Origin: Lachnospiraceae bacterium
GTDB taxonomy: Bacteria > Bacillota > Clostridia > Lachnospirales > Lachnospiraceae
Reading direction: 5' to 3'
Assembly: GCA_019421365.1 (NCBI GenBank)
Contig: JAHZFJ010000002.1
Location: 239,238 to 303,237, forward strand
Length of the DNA stretch: 64,000 nt
Shown: positions 49,854-58,789 of the stretch, one piece after another
Numbering within the stretch: position 1 is the first letter of the stretch
How the letters are laid out: each line of letters opens with the position of its first letter
The notes under the pieces: generated by a model
Database searches by the model: none
Told to the model about the DNA's origin: nothing
Seen by the model: the letters and a program-made list of their open reading frames with translations, nothing else
Program-made: the position numbers and the translations under genes

Positions 49854-51016
49854 GAAATCCATTATCAAGTAAAGTTGTTGATATTCAACCTTCAGGCATT
49901 CGTAAATTCTTCGATATTGTAAGTGAGATGAAAGATGCTATTTCATTAGGAGTTGGTGAACCTGATTTTGATACACCATGGCATATTCGCGAAGAAGGTA
50001 TCTATTCACTAGAAAAGGGAAGGACATTCTATACTTCGAATGCAGGTTTGAAAGAATTAAAAATAGAAATATGCAATTACATAAATCGAAAATGTCATGT
50101 GAAATATGATTATAATAAAGAAGTTATGGTAACCGTTGGTGGTAGTGAGGCAATTGATATAGGTCTTCGTGCAATGTTAGATCCAGGTGATGAAGTACTG
50201 ATTCCACAGCCTTGTTATGTATCCTATGTTCCATGTGTTACATTGGCTGATGGAGTTCCTGTAATTATAGAATTGAAAGAAGAGAATAACTTCAAGTTGA
50301 CGAAGCAAGAATTATTAGATGCTATTACGGATAAGACTAAAGTATTAATACTACCATTTCCTAATAATCCAACGGGTGCAATTATGGAATATGAGGATTT
50401 AGTTGATATCGCTGAGGTCGTGAGAGAGTATGACTTATATGTTATGTCGGATGAAATCTATTCAGAACTTACTTATGGAAGACAGCATGTATCCATAACA
50501 TCACTTCCTGGCATGAAAGAGAGAACGATATTAATTAATGGTTTTTCTAAATCATATGCAATGACCGGCTGGCGTCTTGGTTATGCATGCGCACCTCACA
50601 CTATAATGGAACAGATGATTAAGATCCATCAGTTTGCTATTATGTGTGCTCCAACTACAAGCCAATATGCGGCCGTTGAAGCATTGCGTAATGGAGATAA
50701 TGATGTTGTAATGATGAGAGATGCATATGATGCCAGAAGACGTTTTTTAATTGATGAGTTAAGAAGAATTGGTTTTGATTGCTTTGAACCATATGGTGCT
50801 TTTTATGTATTTCCAAATATAAAAAAATTCGGCATGACTTCGGATGAATTTGCTGAAACATTATTAAGAGAAGAGAAAGTTGCAGTAGTTCCAGGTACTG
50901 CTTTTGGTGATTGCGGTGAAGGATTTCTGCGTATTTCATATGCATATTCCATTGAAAACCTTAAGATTGCACTAGAGAGAATTGAAAACTTTATTAATAA
51001 CCATAAAACAAATTAA
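49850..51016 (+). CDS. PLP-dependent aminotransferase, class I/II
   Basis: A 388-residue fold-type I aminotransferase. Visible are LGVGEPDFDTPWHI, the cofactor region GGSEAIDIGLRA, PFPNNPTGA, the pyridoxal-stacking SDEIYSELTYG and the Schiff-base Lys in INGFSKSYAMTGWRLGYA. Substrate preference (aromatic, aspartate or branched-chain) cannot be decided. It is coupled to the Lrp-family regulator by an ATGA overlap and ends at a small hairpin. Confidence 0.93.
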   Translation: MRNPLSSKVVDIQPSGIRKFFDIVSEMKDAISLGVGEPDFDTPWHIREEGIYSLEKGRTFYTSNAGLKELKIEICNYINRKCHVKYDYNKEVMVTVGGSEAIDIGLRAMLDPGDEVLIPQPCYVSYVPCVTLADGVPVIIELKEENNFKLTKQELLDAITDKTKVLILPFPNNPTGAIMEYEDLVDIAEVVREYDLYVMSDEIYSELTYGRQHVSITSLPGMKERTILINGFSKSYAMTGWRLGYACAPHTIMEQMIKIHQFAIMCAPTTSQYAAVEALRNGDNDVVMMRDAYDARRRFLIDELRRIGFDCFEPYGAFYVFPNIKKFGMTSDEFAETLLREEKVAVVPGTAFGDCGEGFLRISYAYSIENLKIALERIENFINNHKTN

Positions 51017-51047
51017 TTGAATTTAATATCAAATTAGTCATAATTGT

Positions 51048-51071
51048 AAAGAATTTGCGAATTCTTTCTTT
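51048..51071 (+). terminator. Terminator after the aminotransferase gene
   Basis: Perfect 8-bp stem AAAGAATT TGCG AATTCTTT, followed by CTTT. It is short and weak but well placed. Confidence 0.5.
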
Positions 51072-51145
51072 GATGTTGTTGATAACACTTGAATTTTGCG
51101 ACTTAAGTATGATAATATTAAAGTACTAACTTGGGAGGAATGTAT

Positions 51146-51604
51146 ATGGGTGATTTGAGTGCAGATTTTGTCAATCCATTTTTGATATCAGCTACCAAAA
51201 TATTAAAAGATATGTGTTTTGTTGATACAAAGATAGGTAAGCCTTATATTAGGGATAATATAGATAATGATAGTGTAATTATTATGTTAGGTATTACAGG
51301 ACAACTACGTGGACAAGTTGTGATTTTACTAAATCAATTAGCTGCCTGTGATATAGCAAGTAGAATGATAATGATGCCAGTATCAGAGATTGACGAACTT
51401 TCAGGAAGTGCAATTTGTGAACTTGGAAATATGATTTTAGGTAATGCAGCCACCGTGTTTTCTACAAAAGGCTTATCAATCGATATTACACCACCATCAT
51501 TATGTATAGGAAAAATGGCATTCATGAATGCAAGCAAATCGATCTGTGTACCATTATCCTATGATGACGATAAAGTAATTGAATTAAATATCGGTATTGT
51601 ATAA
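51146..51604 (+). CDS. CheX-like chemotaxis phosphatase
   Basis: A 152-residue CheC/CheX-type protein that dephosphorylates CheY-P in family members. The catalytic Glu/Asn signature is ICELGNMILGNA. The beta-sheet core includes VIIMLGITGQLRGQVVILL. It suggests the organism is motile or uses a CheY-like pathway, though no other chemotaxis gene is nearby. ATG 51146 follows GGGAGG by seven bases. The trmL gene follows after 55 bases. Confidence 0.85.
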   Translation: MGDLSADFVNPFLISATKILKDMCFVDTKIGKPYIRDNIDNDSVIIMLGITGQLRGQVVILLNQLAACDIASRMIMMPVSEIDELSGSAICELGNMILGNAATVFSTKGLSIDITPPSLCIGKMAFMNASKSICVPLSYDDDKVIELNIGIV

Positions 51605-51659
51605 AGAATTACTATTCTTTCTGAATATGAGAGCTTAATAATAGCTAAAGGAGTTTTTT

Positions 51660-52163
51660 ATGTTTAATATAGTATTACATGAGCCGGAAATACCTGCGAA
51701 TACAGGTAATATAGGTAGAACCTGTGTTGCTACAGGAGCCAAACTTCATCTTATTGGACCACTTGGATTTAGTTTAGATGAGAAACAATTAAAACGTGCA
51801 GGACTGGATTATTGGAAAGATCTCGATGTAACGGTTTATGATGATTTCGATGATTTTATGAGGAAGAATCCTGATGCAAAGATTTATATGGCTACAACGA
51901 AAGCAGTACATGTATATAGCGAAGTAAATTATGAACCAGATTGCTTTATTATGTTCGGAAAAGAAAGCGCAGGGATACCTGAAGATATTCTATTGCAACA
52001 CAAAGATACATCAATTCGTATTCCGATGATCGGAGATATTCGTTCTCTAAATCTTTCAAACTCAGTAGCAATTGTATTATATGAAGCAGTTCGACAGAAT
52101 AATTTCTCACACATGCAGTTAGAAGGTCACCTTCATCATCACTCATGGAGTGAAGCAAAATAG
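51660..52163 (+). CDS. trmL: tRNA (cytidine/uridine-34-2'-O)-methyltransferase
   Basis: A SPOUT-family methyltransferase of 167 residues that modifies the wobble base ribose of tRNA-Leu. The typical start is NIVLHEPEIPANTGNIGRTC. The trefoil-knot SAM site is in IMFGKESAGIP and IPMIGDIRSLNLSNSVAIVLYE (read as two adjacent motifs). Length is normal. It ends in HLHHHSWSEAK and is followed by a strong terminator. Confidence 0.95.
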   Translation: MFNIVLHEPEIPANTGNIGRTCVATGAKLHLIGPLGFSLDEKQLKRAGLDYWKDLDVTVYDDFDDFMRKNPDAKIYMATTKAVHVYSEVNYEPDCFIMFGKESAGIPEDILLQHKDTSIRIPMIGDIRSLNLSNSVAIVLYEAVRQNNFSHMQLEGHLHHHSWSEAK

Positions 52164-52172
52164 ATTTAGTTT

Positions 52173-52246
52173 ATAAAAGCAAAACTCAATTTACTTTTTT
52201 CAAGGCGTCTAAGCTGAAGTTATTGAGAGTTTTGCTTTTATTTTTA
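52173..52246 (+). terminator. Terminator of trmL
   Basis: ATAAAAGCAAAACTCAAT and ATTGAGAGTTTTGCTTTTAT form the stem, followed by TTTTTA. Confidence 0.85.
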
Positions 52247-52264
52247 TCTGTACTTAAGTAGCAG

Positions 52265-52349
52265 AAAAAAAACAACCTCAAAAAGTTGTGTTCCAGTGGT
52301 GGACATAAAATACCCACTATACGAATTCAATTTTTGAGGTTGTTTTTTT
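52265..52349. terminator. Bidirectional terminator of the histidine kinase operon
   Basis: ACAACCTCAAAAA and TTTTTGAGGTTGT, with A-run and T-run flanks. An inner CAGTGG / CCCACT pair is present. It serves the minus-strand kinase gene that ends at 52421. Confidence 0.8.
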
Positions 52350-52420
52350 GATGCTTGTATGTTGTTTATCTGAAAAGCTTAGTTTATATAATATAACTGT
52401 TCGTTCTACTCGCTATTTCT

Positions 52421-53839
52421 TTATAATTTTGTCTTTGGCAAGGTGAAGATAAACTCTGTGCCGACATTCTCAGTACTGATTACATTAATATTTTCATTAT
52501 GGGCATTGATGATTTCCTTGGTTATTGATAAGCCAAGTCCAGTGCCTTTCTTGTCTTTACCTCTTGACGAGTCTAGTTTATAGAAACGCTCCCAAATCTT
52601 TTTAATGGAATCCTTTGGAATCCCAATACCATAATCTTTTACCGCAACGAACACTTTATCACCTTTGATTTCTGTGGATACCTTAATGTTTGAGTTCTGA
52701 TGAGAGAATTTAATTGCGTTGTCTATTAGGTTGTAGAGGACTTGTTGAATCTTACCAAGGTCAGCGTCTACGAATGTTTCTCGGTCAGAGAATACTAACT
52801 TGAAGGAAATCTTTTTCTTGGTACATATGCCTTCGAAGGTAGCTGCTGTTTGTTTAATGATAAGATTGATATCAAAGGAAGTAATCTCAAGGATTTTCCC
52901 GTTGTTATCGAAGGTATTAAGTGCTAATAGATTAGTTGTAAGCTTGGTTAATCGTTCTGTTTCGAATAAAACGATACCTAGGTATTTGTCTTGCATCTCA
53001 GTTGGAATTGTCCCATCTTGGATTGCTTCAATATAACCTTTTATTGAGGTTAATGGAGAACGAAAATCATGAGAGATGTTCGCAACGAATTTCTTCTGAT
53101 AATCATCAAGACTATTTAATTCACTAGCCATATAAGTAACAGCATCGGATAGTTCTTTGTATTCATCGGTAGTTTGTATATTCAATGGATAATCAAAGTG
53201 ACCAGAGGAATACTCCATGGCCGCTTTGATAACCTTCTTTAATGGACGTACGGTTAAGTAATAGATGTACATGAATACAAAAATCATCAAAATCAAAAAG
53301 AGTAAGAAACATATATTGATGATATCCATGTAGTAAATACTATCATGCTTTATTGAAGATAATGGAGTAAGCATAACAATATAACCACGGATTTGATATT
53401 TATAAGAGATCGGATACACTACACTTAACATTGGTTCGGATAAAATACCTTTAAAATATGTTTTATCTGAGAACGTCTTTGTTAAGAAGTTGGGATCCAG
53501 TTCATTCAGATTGATTTCTGTATTTGCTGAATAAGAGGACCTGGTATCCATTGTAATTGTTCCATTCTTATTGACAATCCAGATACGAGTATTCAAAAAG
53601 GTATCAATGGATTTAAGCTGTGTTAAAACACTCTGCGTTAGTTGCGGTGAAGAAGTGTAGTAATAACTTCCCATATATTCAGATGCAATGGTAGAAGCTT
53701 CGTTGTGAAGAACTGTTTTCTGACGTTCTACAAGACTCTGTTTTAGGCGATTAACTCCATATGTATTCAGCAGTGTGAACATGGATATCGCAACTACAAA
53801 ATAGCAGACTAATAGCTTAAACAGCAAAGTTCGCTTCAT
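52421..53839 (-). CDS. Membrane sensor histidine kinase
   Basis: A 472-residue two-component sensor. Two membrane segments (about residues 7-27 and 168-192) enclose an extracellular domain of about 140 residues. A HAMP-like linker and the HisKA domain (phospho-accepting His in ANISHDFRSPLTSIKGY) follow. The ATPase domain has YNLIDNAIKFS, VKDYGIGIP and KGTGLGLSI. The start codon overlaps the stop of the response regulator gene (TAATG), so the two are translationally coupled. The signal is unknown; the extracellular part has a PAS-like/dCache look. Confidence 0.92.
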   Translation of the reverse strand: MKRTLLFKLLVCYFVVAISMFTLLNTYGVNRLKQSLVERQKTVLHNEASTIASEYMGSYYYTSSPQLTQSVLTQLKSIDTFLNTRIWIVNKNGTITMDTRSSYSANTEINLNELDPNFLTKTFSDKTYFKGILSEPMLSVVYPISYKYQIRGYIVMLTPLSSIKHDSIYYMDIINICFLLFLILMIFVFMYIYYLTVRPLKKVIKAAMEYSSGHFDYPLNIQTTDEYKELSDAVTYMASELNSLDDYQKKFVANISHDFRSPLTSIKGYIEAIQDGTIPTEMQDKYLGIVLFETERLTKLTTNLLALNTFDNNGKILEITSFDINLIIKQTAATFEGICTKKKISFKLVFSDRETFVDADLGKIQQVLYNLIDNAIKFSHQNSNIKVSTEIKGDKVFVAVKDYGIGIPKDSIKKIWERFYKLDSSRGKDKKGTGLGLSITKEIINAHNENINVISTENVGTEFIFTLPKTKL

Positions 53840-54561
53840 TAGTTCTTCACCTCGAATTTATAGCCAATACCCCAAACAGTGGAAAGGCTCCAGCTTGTAT
53901 GATCTTTAATCTTCTCACGAAGTCTCTTGATATGCACATCAACCGTACGAGTATCTCCGATATACTCATAGCCCCAAATATGATCCAGTAATTGCTCTCT
54001 TGTAAATACCTGATTCGGATGGGAAGCTAAGAAGTAGAAAAGTTCTAATTCCTTAGGAGGCATATCAATGGTGTTACCGTAGTAAGTTACAGAGTAATTG
54101 GATAGATTTATTAACAAATCTGGATATTCTACATAATCACCAGTCAGTGGAATGACTGGTGATGCAGCCTGCGGCGTAGGTGTAACAACAGGATGAAAAC
54201 GGCGCAAAACCGCCTTAACCCTTGCGACAAGTTCTTTGGAATCAAATGGTTTGATCATATAGTCGTCAGCACCTAACTCAAGACCAAGAACTTTATCAAA
54301 GATTTCCCCCTTTGCAGATAACATGATAATAGGGACATTAGAGGTCTTACGTATCTCACGGCATACTTCGTAGCCATCGATACCTGGAAGCATCAAATCA
54401 AGGAGGATTAGTCCTGGCTGATATGAATGGAATTTCTCGATTGCCTCTTCCCCATCATTAACAATTAGTGTGTCAAAGCATTCTTTGAGCAAATATAGTG
54501 AGATTAATTCTGCGATATTTGCATCATCATCGACTATTAAGATCTTTTGTTTCTCTGCCAT
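53839..54561 (-). CDS. OmpR-family response regulator
   Basis: A 240-residue regulator. The receiver has the acidic pocket ILIVDDDA, the phosphorylated Asp in LILLDLMLPGIDGYE, MLSAKGE and the Lys in MIKPFDS. The winged-helix output domain ends with LDHIWGYEYIGDTRTVDVHIKRLREKI-type sequence (wing at DTRTVDVHIKRLR). A Pro/Thr-rich linker (about 120-140) joins them. It is co-directional with mutS2, 15 bases upstream, and the kinase gene downstream. Confidence 0.93.
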   Translation of the reverse strand: MAEKQKILIVDDDANIAELISLYLLKECFDTLIVNDGEEAIEKFHSYQPGLILLDLMLPGIDGYEVCREIRKTSNVPIIMLSAKGEIFDKVLGLELGADDYMIKPFDSKELVARVKAVLRRFHPVVTPTPQAASPVIPLTGDYVEYPDLLINLSNYSVTYYGNTIDMPPKELELFYFLASHPNQVFTREQLLDHIWGYEYIGDTRTVDVHIKRLREKIKDHTSWSLSTVWGIGYKFEVKN

Positions 54562-54576
54562 GAAATCTCCCCCAAT

Positions 54577-56970
54577 TTATTTCTTGAATTCTACAATAGT
54601 TACACCTTGATCACCTTCGCCGAATGTACCAAGGCGATAGGAATCAACATATTTTAATTTTTTTAAATGTTGATGAACAGCATTCTTAAGTGCACCAGTT
54701 CCTCTACCGTGAATAACAGTTACTTGAGGAAGATGAGCTAGGTATGCATCATCAAGATATTTATCTAATTCAGGTATTGCTTCATCGACTGTTTTACCAA
54801 TTAGATTCACACTGGTGCTAATGTTGTAGCTCTTTGACATCTTAATCTTACCACTGCCAGTTTTCTTAAGATTAGGTGCTGTGATTACAGGTTCATCAAT
54901 GAGCTCAAGATCTTTGATATTAACCTGTGATCTTAAGATACCCATCTGTACGAATAAATCACCTTTGGCGTTTGGTAAAGTACTAACCGTTCCCTTAAGT
55001 CCAAGGCTAAGGACATTAACGGCATCGCCAACACGGAAATCTTTCGCTTTGTGTACCTTAGATGGTTTGACTTTATTCTTAAGTGCAAGTTTTGATTCCG
55101 CAGCATTTAATTTATCACGTAACTGACCACGTTCTTCTTCCATTGCCTTGCCAAGACCGCTTTCCTTTGTCCATTTGTTATATTTCTTAATGGTCTCATC
55201 AGCGAATTCTTTCGCATCGGCAAGGATATTACGCGCTTCTTCATTGGCTTCACGAAGGATACGTTCTTTAGCATTATCAAGTTTCTCTTGTTTTTCAGCT
55301 AATTTAGATTTTAACTTTGCAGCTTCCTCTTTTAGAAGTGCAATCTCTTCGCGTTCTTTTTCAATTGTGATACGACTCTGCTCTAAATCACTAATGACAT
55401 CTTCAAAACTCTTATCTTGGCTATCGATACGACTCTTGGCATCGTCAATAATATAATCAGGTAATCCAAGTTTACTAGAGATTGCAAAGGCATTACTCTT
55501 ACCAGGAACACCAATTAATAGACGGTAAGTTGGTCGTAGGGTTTCTACGCTGAATTCACAACAAGCATTCTCAACACCTGGTGTAGATAAAGCGAAGATC
55601 TTAAGCTCACTGTAATGAGTAGTAGCCATAGTACGAATCTCTTGGTTATGAAGGTAAGATAGAATTGACATAGCGAGTGCAGCACCCTCAGTAGGATCCG
55701 TACCAGCACCTAATTCATCGAATAATACCAAGCTGTTTGGAGTTGCATTTTTAATAATATTAATAGTATTCGTCATATGAGAGGAGAAAGTACTTAAACT
55801 TTGTTCAATACTTTGCTCATCACCGATATCAGCATATACATCTTCGAATACAGCAAGTTCGGAGCCATCAAAGGCTGGAATATGAAGACCTGATTGCCCC
55901 ATAAGAGTGAATAGACCTACTGTTTTAAGGGAAACTGTTTTACCACCTGTATTCGGACCTGTTACAATTAATAGGTTGAATTCGTCACCAAGGTGTATAT
56001 CAATTGGAACCACTTGCTTAGGGTCAATTAGAGGATGACGGCCCTTTTTGATATTAACATACCCTTTGGTGTTGAATATTGGCTCAGAAGCTTTCAATTG
56101 TTTCGATAGATAAGCCTTAGCAAAGATGAAATCTAACTCAGTAAGAATGTTGATATCATCAGTAAGTTTTTCGGTTTCAACTGCAATAGTAGCACTAAGT
56201 TCCGCTAGGATACGCTCAATCTCATCTTGTTCTTGGGATGCCAATTCTCTTAAGTCATTGTTTAATTTAACAACAGCCATTGGCTCAATGAAGAAGGTAG
56301 AACCAGTTGAAGATTGGTCATGAACCATACCCTGAAACTGCCCTTTGTATTCGGAACGAACAGGTAAACAATAACGACCATTACGCATGGTGATGATATT
56401 CTCACGTAACATGGATTTTGTTGTTTGAGAACTAACAATGGAATTTAGTTGTTCACTAATCTTTTCATTCGTGTTTTTGATAGTACGTCGAATGTGCTTA
56501 AGTGTAGAGCTTGCATCATCACTCATCTCTTCTTCTGAAACGATACAACGTTTGATTTCATTATTGATAGGAGAGAGAGGCTCAAGTAAGGAAAAACGCA
56601 TATCAAGCGAATCTGAGGCAGTTTCGTCGTTTTCATTTCTTGAGAAAGCTTTTACACGTAATGCCACATCAAGAACGGAACTAATCTGCAATAACTCACC
56701 CATTCCAAGGGTAGAACCAATTTCTAATCTCTTAATTGAACCACGAATATCCTTTAATCCAGAGAAGGAGATACTTCCCTTTTGTAGGATTCTTGTAAGC
56801 GCATCAGAAGTTTCCTTCTGTGCATGTGTAATATCTTCTAGGTTGTCCATTGGTAGCAGTTTACTACATCTTTCTTTACCAAGAGTAGAACCAGCATACT
56901 GAACTAATTTATCAATAATTTTATTATATTCTAATGTTTTTATTGCTTTGGTATTCAAAACTATATCCAT
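54577..56970 (-). CDS. mutS2: MutS2 ATPase/endonuclease
   Basis: A 797-residue MutS-like protein. In Bacillus, MutS2 acts on collided ribosomes; elsewhere it suppresses recombination. The ATPase has VTGPNTGGKTVSLKT and DELGAGTDPTEGAAL. A long coiled coil (about 515-620) and a C-terminal Smr nuclease domain (VTVIHGRGTGALKNAVHQHL) follow. The start is uncertain: ATG 56970 is used, but there is no good SD and TTG 56985 is in frame. It heads an apparent operon with the response regulator and kinase. Confidence 0.92.
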   Translation of the reverse strand: MDIVLNTKAIKTLEYNKIIDKLVQYAGSTLGKERCSKLLPMDNLEDITHAQKETSDALTRILQKGSISFSGLKDIRGSIKRLEIGSTLGMGELLQISSVLDVALRVKAFSRNENDETASDSLDMRFSLLEPLSPINNEIKRCIVSEEEMSDDASSTLKHIRRTIKNTNEKISEQLNSIVSSQTTKSMLRENIITMRNGRYCLPVRSEYKGQFQGMVHDQSSTGSTFFIEPMAVVKLNNDLRELASQEQDEIERILAELSATIAVETEKLTDDINILTELDFIFAKAYLSKQLKASEPIFNTKGYVNIKKGRHPLIDPKQVVPIDIHLGDEFNLLIVTGPNTGGKTVSLKTVGLFTLMGQSGLHIPAFDGSELAVFEDVYADIGDEQSIEQSLSTFSSHMTNTINIIKNATPNSLVLFDELGAGTDPTEGAALAMSILSYLHNQEIRTMATTHYSELKIFALSTPGVENACCEFSVETLRPTYRLLIGVPGKSNAFAISSKLGLPDYIIDDAKSRIDSQDKSFEDVISDLEQSRITIEKEREEIALLKEEAAKLKSKLAEKQEKLDNAKERILREANEEARNILADAKEFADETIKKYNKWTKESGLGKAMEEERGQLRDKLNAAESKLALKNKVKPSKVHKAKDFRVGDAVNVLSLGLKGTVSTLPNAKGDLFVQMGILRSQVNIKDLELIDEPVITAPNLKKTGSGKIKMSKSYNISTSVNLIGKTVDEAIPELDKYLDDAYLAHLPQVTVIHGRGTGALKNAVHQHLKKLKYVDSYRLGTFGEGDQGVTIVEFKK

Positions 56971-57415
56971 GCATCTTGCAAGCAAGCTTGCTTACTGCTT
57001 ATATAAACAGATTGAAAGATCGCAGTGCATGGCTCCTCTCTAAATATTCTTCCAATCTTTTGGTGTTAGTGTTAGTATTCCTTACAGAACTCACAGGTAT
57101 TCTGTATGTATATGGGATAGGGGCTTTTTCATAGCTATTCAGAACTAGGAAAGATATAGTCCTGAATAGTTATATTTTACATGATGTGGGACAAAATGAA
57201 AACTATTAAATTATTAAAAAAACCTTATCATTAAGTTACTATAATAAAGTTAGGGAATCAATTAACATTTTATTCATAGAGTGTTCACAAGTGAATGATA
57301 AAATGGTAAAATATTAGAAACACGGTTTTAATGAAATAGGGATACCAAGTGTCGCTGGATAGAAACTCAAAATGATGAATTTGCTACTTTTAACGGGAGT
57401 TTAAGGAGAAGTAAT
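56971..57415. other. Divergent region, mutS2 / HtrA-like gene
   Basis: About 445 bp without a convincing gene. It holds a palindrome AGCAAGCTTGCT near 56980, a hairpin CTATTCAG (57135-57142) / CTGAATAG (57162-57169), and a promoter-like pair TTCACA (57284-57289), 17 bp, TAAAAT (57307-57312) for the + strand gene. The mutS2 leader on the minus strand could fold into several small hairpins. Confidence 0.5.
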
Positions 57416-58732
57416 ATGCCAAATGATAAAAGAATTAGCCCCATTGTGGAACAAAAGGAGTTTAATTTCATTCAGGAACAGATTATTCCCAAAAAGACTT
57501 GGAAAAATGTAATGGGAAGCATAGTGAAAACAATATTATTAGCGATACTATTTGGAATTATAAGTAGTATTGCTATTTGTGTTAGCTATCCCTATATTAA
57601 GAATGTGCTAGAGGATGATGAAGAGGGAAGACTATCGAGTTTTACAAAGAATCTGAATCCTATTAGAATTGCATCAATTATACCAGAGTTTAAGGTGGAA
57701 CAGCCAACTAATACAATTATTATGGAAAACAAAGTAGACCTTACGCTTGAGGATTACAAGACTCTCTATAAGGAGTTAGATGCAATTGCCGATGAGATGA
57801 ATCGCTCCGTTGTAGCAGTAACAAGTATTGTAAATAGTGTAGATTGGTTACAAAATCCATCTGAAACTGCTGATATAACGTCTGGAATTATTATTGATGA
57901 ATCAGCGGATAAGAAAACACTATCGATATTAGTACGCTATAGCAAAATTAAAGAAGTTAATAAGATACGTGTAACATTCGATACGGATAATGTTGTTGAA
58001 GCAAGGCTAGCAAATTATGATAGTAAGCTTGATTTAGCAATTATTAAAGTTGAAGCATCTGAATTATCACAGAAGGTCAAGCATACGATCAAAGTGGCAA
58101 CGCTTGGAGAATCCGTAAGTTCTTCAGTGGGGGATCCTATAATTGCGATTGGTAACCCAAATGGTTATCCGTATTCGAGGGAATATGGTATTATTACAGG
58201 TAAAACAACTAGTGTGTATATTACAGATAATAGAATAGACTTATTCAATACAGATATTACAGATAATTCTAATGGAGATGGAGTTATTATAAACTTACGT
58301 GGGGAAGTTATTGGAATCATTACTCATAAATTCAAGAATGATCTGAATGCTAATATTAATACAGTGCTATCAATATCAAGAATAAAATCAATTATAGACG
58401 ATCTTGTATCAGGGCGTGATCGTACGTATCTTGGAATTAGTGGAACGGATTTATCAAAAGAAAGTGTGAGTGACCTTGGTGTCAGTAATGGGGTTTATGT
58501 GAATGAAGTAGAAACAGAATCACCTGCACTGGAAGCAGGATTACAAGCAGGGGATGTAATTCTTAAAATCGATGATAGTACAATTATATCAATGGCACAG
58601 CTTAATACTATAATTTCATCTTATCAACCGAGAGATGAAATTACCATAGTAGTAAAACGAACAACCAATGCCACTGGAGAGGAAGACAAAGAGATGACAT
58701 TCCGTGTACAGTTGCATAAGAAAAAGAATTAG
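57416..58732 (+). CDS. HtrA-like membrane protein with PDZ domain, catalytic residues missing
   Basis: A 438-residue protein with a cytosolic N-terminus, one membrane segment (about 33-58) and an external S1C protease-like domain (about 115-310). A PDZ domain (about 325-430, YLGISGTDLSKESV, SPALEAGLQAGDVIL) follows. Only the Asp region looks kept (YDSKLDLAIIKV). The usual TNNHVV His site reads LSILVRYSKI, and the GNSGGP serine site reads SNGDGV before INLRGEVIGI. It is therefore predicted inactive as a protease and may act as a chaperone or adaptor. TTAAGGAGAAGTA gives a strong start. Confidence 0.85.
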   Translation: MPNDKRISPIVEQKEFNFIQEQIIPKKTWKNVMGSIVKTILLAILFGIISSIAICVSYPYIKNVLEDDEEGRLSSFTKNLNPIRIASIIPEFKVEQPTNTIIMENKVDLTLEDYKTLYKELDAIADEMNRSVVAVTSIVNSVDWLQNPSETADITSGIIIDESADKKTLSILVRYSKIKEVNKIRVTFDTDNVVEARLANYDSKLDLAIIKVEASELSQKVKHTIKVATLGESVSSSVGDPIIAIGNPNGYPYSREYGIITGKTTSVYITDNRIDLFNTDITDNSNGDGVIINLRGEVIGIITHKFKNDLNANINTVLSISRIKSIIDDLVSGRDRTYLGISGTDLSKESVSDLGVSNGVYVNEVETESPALEAGLQAGDVILKIDDSTIISMAQLNTIISSYQPRDEITIVVKRTTNATGEEDKEMTFRVQLHKKKN

Positions 58733-58789
58733 GTTATAATAGCAGAATAAATGAATTTATGAAGATATTTAGAGAGGCTAGGTAGTTAG

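Noticed and set aside
56992..57030. 12-codon minus-strand ORF before mutS2 with AGAGGAG
   Set aside because: The SD is too close to the ATG and the peptide shows no recognisable feature.
56934..57134. 66-codon + strand frame over the mutS2 start
   Set aside because: It overlaps the mutS2 5' end and has no ribosome binding site or homologue I recognise.
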